DNA from: Palsa-504 sp963790065
Lineage (GTDB): Bacteria > Actinomycetota > Actinomycetes > Streptosporangiales > Streptosporangiaceae
Length of the DNA: 64,000 nucleotides
Assembly: GCA_963790065.1 (NCBI GenBank)
Contig: CAWBNK010000001.1
Coordinates: forward strand, 372,001-436,000
Direction: 5' to 3'
In this document: in pieces, positions 1 through 8,407 of the stretch
How positions within the stretch are numbered: the stretch's first letter is position 1
Layout: each line of letters opens with the position of its first letter
Notes under the pieces: model-generated
Database searches by the model: none
What the model saw: only the letters and a program-made list of their open reading frames with translations
Told to the model about the DNA's origin: nothing
Program-made: the position numbers and the translations under genes

Positions 1-1
1 C

Positions 2-574
2 GCCATGGAGGCCAAGCTGGCGGAGATGCAGATGAGCGTGGCCAGCCTGCGGGGGCTGCTCGAGGGACCTGCGGACCGTCCGGCGGTGGAGTTCCGGTCG
101 ATCCCGGCGGCTCCGGCCCTGGCGGTCCGCGAGACGGTCACGGCCGAGCAGGCCTGGGCCTGGGGCGCCGGTGCCTTCGAGGAGCTCTACGGCCGGATCG
201 CCCAGGCTGGCCTGTCGCCCGCCGGGCCGGGCGGTGCGCTGTTCCCGGCCGGGTTCTTCGAGCTCGAGCGGGCCGAGCTGACCGCGTTCGTGCCGGTGGA
301 CGGCAGGCCCGCGGCGGACGGGCGGGCCGAGCCGCTGACCATCCCGCGGATCGAGGCAGCCGTGATGGTGCATGCCGGGCCGCTCGGAGACGCCGACCAG
401 ACCTACGGGGCGCTGGGAACGGTGGTCGCCGACCGGGCCATCGGAGTAGCCGGACCGATCCGCGAGTACTACCTCGTGCCGTTCGACGAGCCGGATCCGC
501 CGGACGGCTACCGGACCGAGATCTGCTGGCCTGTGTTCCGGACGGCCGCGGCGGGACCGGCTGCCGAGGGCTGA
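2..574 (+). CDS. MerR-family regulator, C-terminal effector-binding (GyrI-like) part; 5' end outside window
   Basis: The reading frame is already open at the left edge, so the ATG at 5 is probably internal and the N-terminal winged helix lies outside. The first residues (EAKLAEMQMSVASLRGLLEG) look like the end of the MerR dimerisation coiled coil. The rest, about 160 residues, resembles a GyrI-like ligand-binding domain, with alternating beta strands and a closing REYYLVPFDEPD segment followed by TEICWPVF. Such regulators sense drugs and activate exporters; the next gene is an MFS exporter preceded by a MerR-like promoter palindrome. Function is inferred from fold and context only. Confidence 0.75.
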   Translation, partial: AMEAKLAEMQMSVASLRGLLEGPADRPAVEFRSIPAAPALAVRETVTAEQAWAWGAGAFEELYGRIAQAGLSPAGPGGALFPAGFFELERAELTAFVPVDGRPAADGRAEPLTIPRIEAAVMVHAGPLGDADQTYGALGTVVADRAIGVAGPIREYYLVPFDEPDPPDGYRTEICWPVFRTAAAGPAAEG

Positions 575-593
575 GCGGCGCCCGGCTAACGGC

Positions 594-614
594 TTGACTC
601 TCCCGTTACGGGAG
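594..614 (+). promoter_or_regulatory. Probable MerR-type promoter/operator for the MFS exporter
   Basis: TTGACT at 594-599 runs directly into the perfect inverted repeat CTCCCG-TTA-CGGGAG (600-614). A palindrome lying immediately 3' of the -35 box, inside the spacer, is the classic MerR-family layout. No convincing -10 is visible, and the exporter ATG at 632 follows closely, so the leader is very short. Confidence 0.6.
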
Positions 615-631
615 GCAGCAGGCTCGGGAGC

Positions 632-2083
632 ATGACAGTAACCAGTAGTCCCTCCCGCTCCGTCCAGCCCCCGCGCAGCCGGTCGCTCCCGGGCCGGCTG
701 CTGCGGAGCCGCTGGTCCACCCTGGCCGTGCTGATGATCGGCACGTTCATGTTCGTCCTGGACTTCTTCATCGTGAACGTGGCCCTGCCCTCCATTCAGC
801 AGGGCCTGCACGCCGGCGAGAGCGCGATCGAATGGATCGTCGCCGGCTACGCCATCTCCACCGCGGTCCTGCTGGTCACCGGCGGACGGCTCGGTGATCA
901 GTTCGGCCGCCGCCGGATGTTCTCGGTCGGGATGGCCGTCTTCGTCGCCGCCTCGGCGGCGTGCGCGCTGGCTCCGGACCCGGGCGTGCTGGTCGCGGCC
1001 CGGGTGGTCCAGGGCATAGGCGCGGCGCTGATGGCACCCAACATCCTGTCCATCGTCGGTGTCGTGTACACCGGCCCGGCCAGGGTGCGGGCGATCAGCG
1101 TCTACGGGATGGTGATGGGGCTGGCCGCGACCTCGGGCCAGCTCATCGGCGGCCTGCTCATCCGCGGCGACGTGGCCGGGCTGGGCTGGCGGCTGATCTT
1201 CCTGATCAACCTGCCCCTGGGCCTGGTAGCCCTGCTGGCCGCCCCGCGCCTGGTCCCGGAATCCCGGGCCGAGAGCGGGTCGCGGCTGGACCTGGGCGGA
1301 GTGGCCCTGATCACCGCCTGCCTGGTTGCGGTGGTGCTGCCGCTGGTCGACGGGCGTCAGGCGGGCTGGCCGGCCTGGTCCTGGCTGCTGCTCGCGGCCG
1401 CGGTGCCGCTCGCGGTGGCATTCGTGCTGCACCAGCGGCGCAAGGCAGAGCGCGGCGGGGTGCCGCTGCTCAACCCGCGAGTGTTCGCGGCCTGGCCGCT
1501 TCGCGCCGGGCTGATCACCCAGGCCGCGTTCTGGTGCCAGCAGGCGGCGGGTTACCTGGTCATCGGCCTGTACCTGCAGCAGGGCCGCGGCCTGTCGCCG
1601 CTGGCCGCGGGCGGGGTGTTCACCTTCCTGGCCGCCGGCTACCTGATCACCTCGTTCCAGGCGCCCGCGCTGACCGTCCGTTTCGGGCGCCGGGTGATCG
1701 CGGCCGGGGCTGTGCTGGCGGCGGCCGGCGATGCCGCGCTCTACCTAGCCACCGCTCACGCCGGCGCCGCGGGCTCGGTGGCCTGGCTGTTCCCCGGGCT
1801 GGTGCTGCTCGGAGCCGGCCAGGGCCTGTGCATCACCCCGCTGACCACCACCGTGCTGAGCCACGCCGACCCGGCGACGGCTGGCTCGGTGTCCGGGGCG
1901 CTGTCCACCGCCCAGCAGGTGGGTAACTCGGTCGGGGTGGCGGTCACCGGCGTGCTGTTCTTCGGGGCCATCAGCCACGGGTACAGCCTGGCCTTCGAAC
2001 AAAGCGTGCTGCAGATGGGAGCCCTGTTGCTGGTGGTGGCGGCGCTGACCCGGTTGATGCCCGGACGCCAGCGTCCGGCGTGA
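632..2083 (+). CDS. DHA2-family MFS drug:proton antiporter
   Basis: 483 residues with about 14 hydrophobic segments, the usual DHA2 (EmrB/QacA) size. TM1 carries the acidic motif LDFFIVNVALPS (43-54), and the loop after TM2 has the MFS signature GGRLGDQFGRRR (84-95). A cytoplasmic Arg/Pro-rich N-tail of about 28 residues precedes TM1. The start at 632 has GGGAG four bases upstream. It follows the MerR-type regulator gene in the same direction, so drug-induced activation is the likely control. The substrate cannot be told from sequence. Confidence 0.9.
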   Translation: MTVTSSPSRSVQPPRSRSLPGRLLRSRWSTLAVLMIGTFMFVLDFFIVNVALPSIQQGLHAGESAIEWIVAGYAISTAVLLVTGGRLGDQFGRRRMFSVGMAVFVAASAACALAPDPGVLVAARVVQGIGAALMAPNILSIVGVVYTGPARVRAISVYGMVMGLAATSGQLIGGLLIRGDVAGLGWRLIFLINLPLGLVALLAAPRLVPESRAESGSRLDLGGVALITACLVAVVLPLVDGRQAGWPAWSWLLLAAAVPLAVAFVLHQRRKAERGGVPLLNPRVFAAWPLRAGLITQAAFWCQQAAGYLVIGLYLQQGRGLSPLAAGGVFTFLAAGYLITSFQAPALTVRFGRRVIAAGAVLAAAGDAALYLATAHAGAAGSVAWLFPGLVLLGAGQGLCITPLTTTVLSHADPATAGSVSGALSTAQQVGNSVGVAVTGVLFFGAISHGYSLAFEQSVLQMGALLLVVAALTRLMPGRQRPA

Positions 2084-2099
2084 CCGGCCCGCGCAGCGT

Positions 2100-2144
2100 T
2101 GACGGCCGGCGTGGCGTCCATGGGGGCCGCCACGCCGGCCGTCA
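2100..2144 (+). terminator. Very strong hairpin after the MFS gene
   Basis: A 17-bp perfect stem: left arm TGACGGCCGGCGTGGCG (2100-2116), right arm CGCCACGCCGGCCGTCA (2128-2144), loop of 11. There is no U tract, as is common for actinomycete I-shaped terminators. It sits 17 bp after the exporter stop codon and before the next gene. Confidence 0.75.
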
Positions 2145-2218
2145 GTATCGGCGTGAACCGGGCCGCCGGCCCACTCGTGTATTAGGTCGGGCACTCGCCT
2201 TCACACGATGGGAGCACG

Positions 2219-3382
2219 GTGAAGTCCTGGCGTCTTGGCAAAACTATGACCATCATGATCGGCCTGGGCCTGGCCGCCACGGCCTGCTCATCAGCGTCTA
2301 CCTCAGGTAGCGCGGGGATCGCGGGAACGTCAGGTGCCGCATCGGCGCCTGTGTCGTTTCTCGGGCAGCTTCAGGGGACCACGCAGGTCGCCTCTACCGT
2401 CGCGGCCAACGGTGACATGAACCCCTACGGGGTCGCGCTCGTCCGGGCCTCAGGCGGCCGGCTGACCGCTGGCGACATCCTGGTCAGCAACTTCAACGAC
2501 AACGCCAACGTGCAGGGCACGGGCACCACCATCGTCGAGGTCTCCCCGGCCGGGACGGCCAGGGTGTTCGCCAGTCTCTCCGCACTGCCCGCCGGCCAGA
2601 CCTGCCCGGGCGGCATCGGCCTGACCACCGCCCTGGGCATCCTGCCCGGCGGCTGGGTCGTCGTGGGCAGCCTGCCGACCACGTCCGTCGGCACGCTGCC
2701 CAGCCTGGACCCGGCCGGCTGCCTCATCGTGCTGAACGACCGGGGCACCGTGGCCGAGACCATCTCGAACCGCTACATCGCCGGACCCTGGGACCTTGCC
2801 GTCAGTTCGGACGCGACATCCGCCGAGTTGTTCGTGTCCAACGCCCTGGGCGGCGACATCACCACCCAGGACGGCATCCCCGTGACCGGGAACTGCACCG
2901 TGGTCCGCCTCGACCTGGCCCTCCGCGCCTCGGCGCCGCCGAAGCTCACCGGCAGCACGGTAATCGGCACCGGCTTCCCGTGGCGGGCCAGCAAGACGAC
3001 GCTGATCCTGGCCCCGACCGGCCTGGCCCTGAGCGGCAACGGGACCCTGTACGTGGACGACACGCTGACCAATGGCGTATCGGCCATCCCGCACGCGCTC
3101 ACCAGGACCAGCGCCGTCACGGCTCTCGGATCCACGCTCTCGGCGGGCGGCGCGCTGCACGGCCCGCTCGGCATGACGCTGGCGCCCAACGGCGACCTGA
3201 TCGTCGTCAACGGCGACAACGGCGACGCGGTCGAGATCACCCCGGCCGGGAAGCAGCTGGCCACCAGGGCCCTGATCAAGAACGGCGCCGGTGACCTGTT
3301 CGGCATCGTCATGGCCCCGGCCGGCCGCGGCATCCTGATCGTGAACGACGGAACCAACGCCATCGACGAGCTACGCGGCTAG
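2219..3382 (+). CDS. Secreted lipoprotein with NHL/SMP-30-like beta-propeller repeats
   Basis: 387 residues from a GTG with GGGAG just upstream; an internal ATG lies 27 bases later (2246). The N-terminus is a short lipoprotein signal, GLGLAATAC, giving a candidate lipidated Cys23, followed by a Ser/Gly/Ala linker. The body contains repeated propeller-like segments such as NPYGVALVRA, GPWDLAVSSD, LGMTLAPNGDLIVVN and GIVMAPAGRGILIVN, typical of NHL or gluconolactonase-like six-bladed propellers. No catalytic site is recognised. It is probably an exported, membrane-anchored protein of unknown ligand, transcribed alone between two hairpin or repeat regions. Confidence 0.7.
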   Translation: MKSWRLGKTMTIMIGLGLAATACSSASTSGSAGIAGTSGAASAPVSFLGQLQGTTQVASTVAANGDMNPYGVALVRASGGRLTAGDILVSNFNDNANVQGTGTTIVEVSPAGTARVFASLSALPAGQTCPGGIGLTTALGILPGGWVVVGSLPTTSVGTLPSLDPAGCLIVLNDRGTVAETISNRYIAGPWDLAVSSDATSAELFVSNALGGDITTQDGIPVTGNCTVVRLDLALRASAPPKLTGSTVIGTGFPWRASKTTLILAPTGLALSGNGTLYVDDTLTNGVSAIPHALTRTSAVTALGSTLSAGGALHGPLGMTLAPNGDLIVVNGDNGDAVEITPAGKQLATRALIKNGAGDLFGIVMAPAGRGILIVNDGTNAIDELRG

Positions 3383-3383
3383 C

Positions 3384-3467
3384 CTCACCACGGGCGTCTC
3401 ACCACGGGCGTCTCACCACGGGCGTCTCACCACGGGCGTCTCACCACGGGCGTCTCACCACGGGGCC
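3384..3467. repeat. 14-bp tandem repeat, five exact copies plus a sixth partial
   Basis: Unit CTCACCACGGGCGT repeats exactly at 3384, 3398, 3412, 3426 and 3440; a sixth copy at 3454 diverges after 11 bases. It fills the gap between two convergent genes, and the last copy contains the stop codon of the serine hydrolase on the minus strand (3455-3457). The unit is not a multiple of three, so copy-number change would alter any frame read through it. Confidence 0.95.
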
Positions 3468-4732
3468 GCTTCCCCGGCCCACGAGGCCGACAGGGCGGCG
3501 GCGACCGCGGCGCAGGCCCGGAGGGTATCCACCAGATAGCCGGTGTTCTGCGCGTCGGGCCAGGTGGACAGCTTGACCACGACGGTACGGGCGGCCCGGT
3601 CGGCGTAGATCAACTGGCCGTGGATGCCGAGGCAGACCAGGACGGGCCCGCCCGGGCCGGGAATGACCCAGAACTGGGTCCGGTACCAGCCGCCGGGCAG
3701 GACGGGCTCGTTGTCGGTCACCGCGAACGCCTCGCGGACGCCCGGCTCGGGGCGGCGGATGTCCTCCAGCCACGCCGCCGGGACGACCTCGCGTCCCTGC
3801 GCCATCCCGTCGTCGATCAGCATCTGGCCGAACCGGGCCAGGTCGCGGGCGGTAGCCGAGATGCCGCCGTCCGGGATGGCGGAGCCGAGCGGGTCGCAGG
3901 TGATCTCGGCGTCGGACTCGGCCCCGATCGGCTGCCAGATCAGCGCGGAGATGAGGTCGGCCGTGCGGATGCCGCTGGCCCGCTCGCAGGCCCAGCCGAG
4001 CATGTCGCTGTCCGCGGACCGGTAGCTGAACTCGCCGCCATGCGGGCCGCCGGTGCCCAGGGTGGCCAGGTACGGGTAGGCGCCGGCCGGGTCGCCGGGC
4101 CGCGGCGGCCGCCAGCCCATGGAGCGCTCCATGACCCGGACCTCGGCGTCCAGAGCGGTGTAGGTCTCGCGGAACGCCACCCCGGTCCGCATGTCGAGCA
4201 GGTCGCGGATGGTGGCGCCCGCGTACCCGGACCGGCCGACCTCCGGCACGTAGGCCGTGACCGGCGCGTGCACGTCGAGCAGCCCGCGATCGGCCAGCAC
4301 CCCGGCCGTGCAGCCGAGGACGGACTTTGACACCGACATGATCAGGTGCCTGGTGCCCGCGGTCATGCCTGTGTCGTACTGCTCGGCCACGACCTGCCCG
4401 TCGTGCAGGACGATGAACCCGTCGGTGTACGTCCCGGCCAGCACGTCCTGCAGCGTCGAGGCGCTACCGTCCACCCGGGTCAGGGAGGGGTTGCCCAGAG
4501 GCCGGCCGGACACGGGCAGCGGCCCGGGCCGGGCCGCCGGGATCGGCTGGCTGGGAATCAGCTCCCGCATGTGCTGGAACGCCCACCGGTTAAACGGGGG
4601 ATCCTGCCAGTTAGCCAGGGTGACCTGCGTCTCCGGTGCCGGGGGGAAGCCGGTCATGAGCGGCCTCGCGCCGTCAAGCGAGGCCGCCGGAGTCGTCGAG
4701 TCGGCATCGTCGTAGGGCATGATGCGCACCAT
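3455..4732 (-). CDS. Serine hydrolase, class C beta-lactamase/esterase family
   Basis: 425 residues with the SxxK nucleophile motif SVSK at about 133-136 and a YRS triad around residue 236, as in class C beta-lactamase-like esterases and D-aminopeptidases. No signal peptide is evident, so it is probably cytoplasmic. It is paralogous to the divergent gene starting at 4766: both begin with a (V)RIMP sequence and share NWQDPP, NRWA, the SVSKSVLGC block, RSGYAGAT/ASGYAGAT and GGWYR-QFW. The start may be 4732 or the ATG at 4720. Its stop lies in the 14-bp repeat. The substrate is unknown. Confidence 0.85.
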   Translation of the reverse strand: MVRIMPYDDADSTTPAASLDGARPLMTGFPPAPETQVTLANWQDPPFNRWAFQHMRELIPSQPIPAARPGPLPVSGRPLGNPSLTRVDGSASTLQDVLAGTYTDGFIVLHDGQVVAEQYDTGMTAGTRHLIMSVSKSVLGCTAGVLADRGLLDVHAPVTAYVPEVGRSGYAGATIRDLLDMRTGVAFRETYTALDAEVRVMERSMGWRPPRPGDPAGAYPYLATLGTGGPHGGEFSYRSADSDMLGWACERASGIRTADLISALIWQPIGAESDAEITCDPLGSAIPDGGISATARDLARFGQMLIDDGMAQGREVVPAAWLEDIRRPEPGVREAFAVTDNEPVLPGGWYRTQFWVIPGPGGPVLVCLGIHGQLIYADRAARTVVVKLSTWPDAQNTGYLVDTLRACAAVAAALSASWAGEAAPW

Positions 4733-4765
4733 AACTCACCTGGAGCAGCGCGGTAGTCAACTAGG

Positions 4766-6088
4766 ATGCGCATCATGCCCCTGGACCCAGGTCCCCAGGT
4801 TCCGGGCATACCGGTCACGCCCCAGAACTGGCAAGATCCGCCTGTTAACCGCTGGGCATACTGGCATGTCCGCGACATCCTGCCGACCTATCGCGTGTCG
4901 CGTGGCGACGGGCCCGCGCGAGCGCTGCCCGCCGCCGCGGCCCCCGCCGACGTGCTCGCCGTCGAGATCATCCGCGCCGACGGGTCCGCCGGGACGGTGG
5001 GCGAGGTGCTGGCCGGCACCTACACCGACGCCTACGTGGTACTCCAGGACGGCGAGCTGGTCACCGAGTGGTACGGCCCGCTGGGCAGCCCGGAGCGGAC
5101 GCACGCGCTGATGTCGGTATCCAAGTCCGTGCTGGGCTGCGTGGCCGCGGTGCTGATCGACCGCGGCCTGCTCGACACCGAGCGCCCGGTCACCGATTAC
5201 GTGCCCGAACTGGCCGCCAGCGGCTACGCCGGCGCCACCGTACGGCACGTGCTCGACATGCGCAGCGGCGTCAGGTTCCTCGAGGAATACACCAACCCGC
5301 AGGCGGACATCCGGCAGCTGGACGAGTGGATCGGCTGGCAGCCGGACCAGGACGACGGCGAGCCGCGTGGGCTGTACCGGTACCTGGCCAAGCTTCCGGC
5401 CGAGGCGCCGCACGGCAGCCGGTTCCTGTACCGCTCGGCCGAATCGGACGTGCTGGGCTGGGTCTGCGAGCGCGCGGCCGGGCAGCCGATGGCCGAGCTG
5501 ATGTCCGCGCTGGTCTGGGCGCCGATGGGCGCCGAGCACGATGCCGACCTGCTGCACGACGGCCTGGGCGACGCCGTGCACGACGGCGGGCTGTGTGCCA
5601 CCGCCCGCGACGCGGCCAGGTTCGGCCAGCTGCTGCTTGACGGGGGAGCGGTACCGGACGGGGCCGGGGGAAGCCGCCGGGTTGTCCCGCCGCGCTGGCT
5701 GCGCCAGGGCTGGGCCGTCGACGCCGACGCGCGGGCCGCGTTCGCTGCCTCGCCCGCCGAGGCGTCCTTCCCCGGCGGCTGGTACCGCAACCAGTTCTGG
5801 TTCCGGCCCGGCGAGCACGGCGACGTCCTGCTCTGCCTGGGCATCCACGGCCAGATGGTGCACGTCAGCCGTCGTACGAACACGGTGTGCGTGAAGTTCT
5901 CGACCTGGCCCCAGGCGCAGAACCCGGCCTTCATCGAGGAGTCGATGCGGGCCTTCGATGCCGTCGGCGGGGTGCTGGCCGGGCGCGGCCCGGTCGATCC
6001 CGCGCTGGGCCGGCGGCGCCTGGCGGGCGTGGTGTCCGGCCTGAGCCGGCGGGGCGACACGGCCCCGCCACCGCCGAACGTGATCTGA
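4766..6088 (+). CDS. Serine hydrolase, class C beta-lactamase/esterase family (paralogue of 3455-4732)
   Basis: 440 residues with SVSK at 117-120, a YRS motif in the segment LYRSAESDVLGW, and GGWYRNQFWF near the C-terminus. It is the divergent partner of the preceding hydrolase, with only 33 bp between the annotated starts. A weak alternative ATG is at 4775. The C-terminal 50 or so residues (Arg/Gly-rich after GRGPVDPALG) have no counterpart in the paralogue. A shared divergent promoter is likely. The pair looks like an inverted gene duplication. Confidence 0.85.
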   Translation: MRIMPLDPGPQVPGIPVTPQNWQDPPVNRWAYWHVRDILPTYRVSRGDGPARALPAAAAPADVLAVEIIRADGSAGTVGEVLAGTYTDAYVVLQDGELVTEWYGPLGSPERTHALMSVSKSVLGCVAAVLIDRGLLDTERPVTDYVPELAASGYAGATVRHVLDMRSGVRFLEEYTNPQADIRQLDEWIGWQPDQDDGEPRGLYRYLAKLPAEAPHGSRFLYRSAESDVLGWVCERAAGQPMAELMSALVWAPMGAEHDADLLHDGLGDAVHDGGLCATARDAARFGQLLLDGGAVPDGAGGSRRVVPPRWLRQGWAVDADARAAFAASPAEASFPGGWYRNQFWFRPGEHGDVLLCLGIHGQMVHVSRRTNTVCVKFSTWPQAQNPAFIEESMRAFDAVGGVLAGRGPVDPALGRRRLAGVVSGLSRRGDTAPPPPNVI

Positions 6089-6237
6089 AGGTCGCGGACC
6101 GTGCGCGGCGCGCGGGACAGCCGGAACTGCGGGCCAGATCCTTCTCGACGGCCGGCCGGTGGCGCTCTAACCTGGCGCTATAGGGACGATGCCGTGGTCC
6201 GCCGGCCGGCGGGTGCCGTGCCCCCTGAGGAGGCTTT

Positions 6238-7716
6238 GTGACTGATTCGCGTCCAGCTGACGACACTGGATCGCAGGCTCGCCGGCACCTGAACGGCATG
6301 GCCGAAATCCGCACGTTCTTCCGGACCAATCAGCAGCCGATCTATTTCGTCGGGCCGACGGCCTTCAACCTGCTCGGCATCGACCGGTGGGTACGCAACT
6401 TCCAGTACATCGCCTACTACGACTCCTGGGACGGTCACCATCCCCGGGTGTTCACGCCGGAGAACCGGCCGTACATCGAGTTCGAGTCGAGCGAGCAGAT
6501 CAACAACTACCTGCTGCGCGATCCCGAGGTACGGGAGCACCTGCGCCACCGCGGCGGCGTGCCGATGGTCGCGATGGTGTTCTTCGATGAGGAAACCGAG
6601 GAGATCTGCCGGGAGCAGGGATACAACCTGATCCTGCCGCCGGACTCGCTGCGGCGGCGGCTGGATTCCAAGATCGTGACCACCCAGCTCGGCAACGAGG
6701 CGGGCGCGCCTTCTGTGCCGAACGTCCTGGCCAAGGCGGGCAGCTACGCCGAGCTCACCGCGCTGGCCTCCGGCGGCGGACTGGGCACCGACCTGGTGGT
6801 GCAGACCCCTTACGGCGATTCGGGCAAGACGACGTTCTTCATCGCCTCAAAATCGGACTGGGATAACTGCGCGGCCGACCTCGAGGGCCAGCAGCTCAAG
6901 GTGATGAAACGGATCAACAACCAGGCCGCGGCGGTGGAGGCCTGCATCACCAGGCACGGCACGATCGTCGGGCCGTTCATGACCGACCTGACCGGCTATC
7001 CGGAACTCACCCCGTACAAGGGCGGCTGGTGCGGCAACGACCTGTTCCCCGAGGCCCTGTCCGAGGACGACCGGGCCGTCGCGATCAGCCACGTCCGCAA
7101 GCTCGGCGACCGGCTCGCCCGGGAGGGGTACAAGGGCTTCCTCGAGGTCGACGTGCTCGTCGACCTGGACACCGGCGCGGTGTACCTGGGCGAGCTGAAC
7201 CCCCGGATATCGGGTGTCTCCTCGATGACCAACGTCACCGCCGGAGCGTACGCCGACGCGCCCCTCTTCCTATTCCACCTGCTGGAGTTCATGGACGTCG
7301 ACTACACGATCGATGTCGAGGAGATCAACGAGCGGTGGCGGGCCTTGGCGGCGGTGGACGTTTGGTCGCAGCTGATCATGAAGGAGCCGGGCGACGACGT
7401 GGAGCGGATCCTGGCCGCCCCCCGGACCGGTGCCTGGCGCCTGGCCGAAGGCGGACCGCTCACCTTCGAGCATGTCAGCAACGACTGGCACGACATCACC
7501 ACAGAAGACGAGGCCTTCTTCATGCGCGTCTACGGGCCGGGCGAGTACCGGTTCCACGGCGCCGACCTGGGCATCTTGGTCACCAAGGGCCGCATGCAGA
7601 CACCCGAGGGGCTCACCGAGCGGTGCCGGCGGTACATCGAGGGCATCCGCGCCCACTACCAGTCCGAGCCGCTGCCGCAGCCCCCCGCGGTCAAGCCCGT
7701 CGCCTACGTCAAGTAG
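6238..7716 (+). CDS. ATP-grasp (biotin-carboxylase-like) protein
   Basis: 492 residues from a GTG preceded by GAGGAGGC. An N-terminal segment with a nucleotide-fold pattern (IYFVGPTAFNLLGIDRW) is followed by an ATP-grasp core. LLRDPEVREHLRHRG, RRRLDSKIVTTQLG and DLVVQTPYGDSGKTTFFI fit the lid and lysine strands, and YKGFLEVDVLVD ... YLGELNPRISGVSSM supplies the metal-binding E-x-N motif. It would activate a carboxylate by acyl phosphate and ligate it to a nucleophile. There is no biotin-carrier or carboxyltransferase gene nearby, so a true biotin carboxylase role is unlikely. A monocistronic stress or ligase function is a guess. Confidence 0.7.
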   Translation: MTDSRPADDTGSQARRHLNGMAEIRTFFRTNQQPIYFVGPTAFNLLGIDRWVRNFQYIAYYDSWDGHHPRVFTPENRPYIEFESSEQINNYLLRDPEVREHLRHRGGVPMVAMVFFDEETEEICREQGYNLILPPDSLRRRLDSKIVTTQLGNEAGAPSVPNVLAKAGSYAELTALASGGGLGTDLVVQTPYGDSGKTTFFIASKSDWDNCAADLEGQQLKVMKRINNQAAAVEACITRHGTIVGPFMTDLTGYPELTPYKGGWCGNDLFPEALSEDDRAVAISHVRKLGDRLAREGYKGFLEVDVLVDLDTGAVYLGELNPRISGVSSMTNVTAGAYADAPLFLFHLLEFMDVDYTIDVEEINERWRALAAVDVWSQLIMKEPGDDVERILAAPRTGAWRLAEGGPLTFEHVSNDWHDITTEDEAFFMRVYGPGEYRFHGADLGILVTKGRMQTPEGLTERCRRYIEGIRAHYQSEPLPQPPAVKPVAYVK

Positions 7717-7735
7717 CGGCCCGGCAGCTCGCCGT

Positions 7736-8407
7736 CTATCCGCGCGGATCCGGGCGGAGAAGCTCGCGCAGCGCGGCCATGACGTCCTGCGCGGCGCTGG
7801 CCGGGGTGATCTCCGGGTCGGCCAGCGAGAGCGGGATGCCCATCCCGTCCACGGCGGCGATGGTGAGCACCGCGATCTTGTCCGGGTCGTACCTGCCGCC
7901 GAAGACCCCCCGCTCGATGCCGCGCCGCACCACCTCGGCCACCAGCTGCCGCCAGGCGGTGTTGTCGCGCAGCGCGTCGGCCCGCATCTCCGCGTCGCGG
8001 ATGCCGAAGTGCCAGGACTCGATCCACAGCCGCCCGCCCTCGGGCGCGTCCGGCTGGTACCCGGTCAGCGACCGGGTGATGATCCGTTCCAGTTGCTCCC
8101 ACGGGTCGGCGATGGCGGCGACGTCCGCCTCCAGGGCGTCGATCTCCGCGCTGGACGCGTGCCGGAATGCCGCGACCAGCAGGTCCTCGCGGGAGCCGAA
8201 ATAATACTGCAGGGTGCTCACCGGCACGCCGCTGGAGGCGGCCACATCGGCGAACCGGGTAGCGTCCGCGCCGCGTTCCGCGATCACCTGGCACGCGGCC
8301 TCCAGAACGGCGGTCTTGCGCCGCCCGGCCCGGCGGCCGGGCCCGCGGCCTGAGCCGCGGGCCTCGACGTGGGTTGTTCCTGCAGACTCCAGGCCCGCAG
8401 CGGTCAT
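7736..8407 (-). CDS. TetR-family transcriptional regulator
   Basis: 223 residues. A basic N-tail (GRGPGRRAGRRK) leads into a TetR helix-turn-helix, AVLEAACQVIAERGADAT then VPVSTLQYYFGSREDLLVAA, and a helical C-terminal ligand domain. The ATG at 8407 overlaps the TGA of the upstream permease gene (ATGA at 8404-8407), so the two are translationally coupled and cotranscribed. It probably regulates the permease promoter at 9916-10032, which has two inverted repeats. The inducer is unknown. Confidence 0.9.
   Translation of the reverse strand: MTAAGLESAGTTHVEARGSGRGPGRRAGRRKTAVLEAACQVIAERGADATRFADVAASSGVPVSTLQYYFGSREDLLVAAFRHASSAEIDALEADVAAIADPWEQLERIITRSLTGYQPDAPEGGRLWIESWHFGIRDAEMRADALRDNTAWRQLVAEVVRRGIERGVFGGRYDPDKIAVLTIAAVDGMGIPLSLADPEITPASAAQDVMAALRELLRPDPRG

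Noticed and set aside
3384..3467. CRISPR array
   Set aside because: The repeat units are 14 bp and directly adjacent with no spacers, and no cas gene is present.
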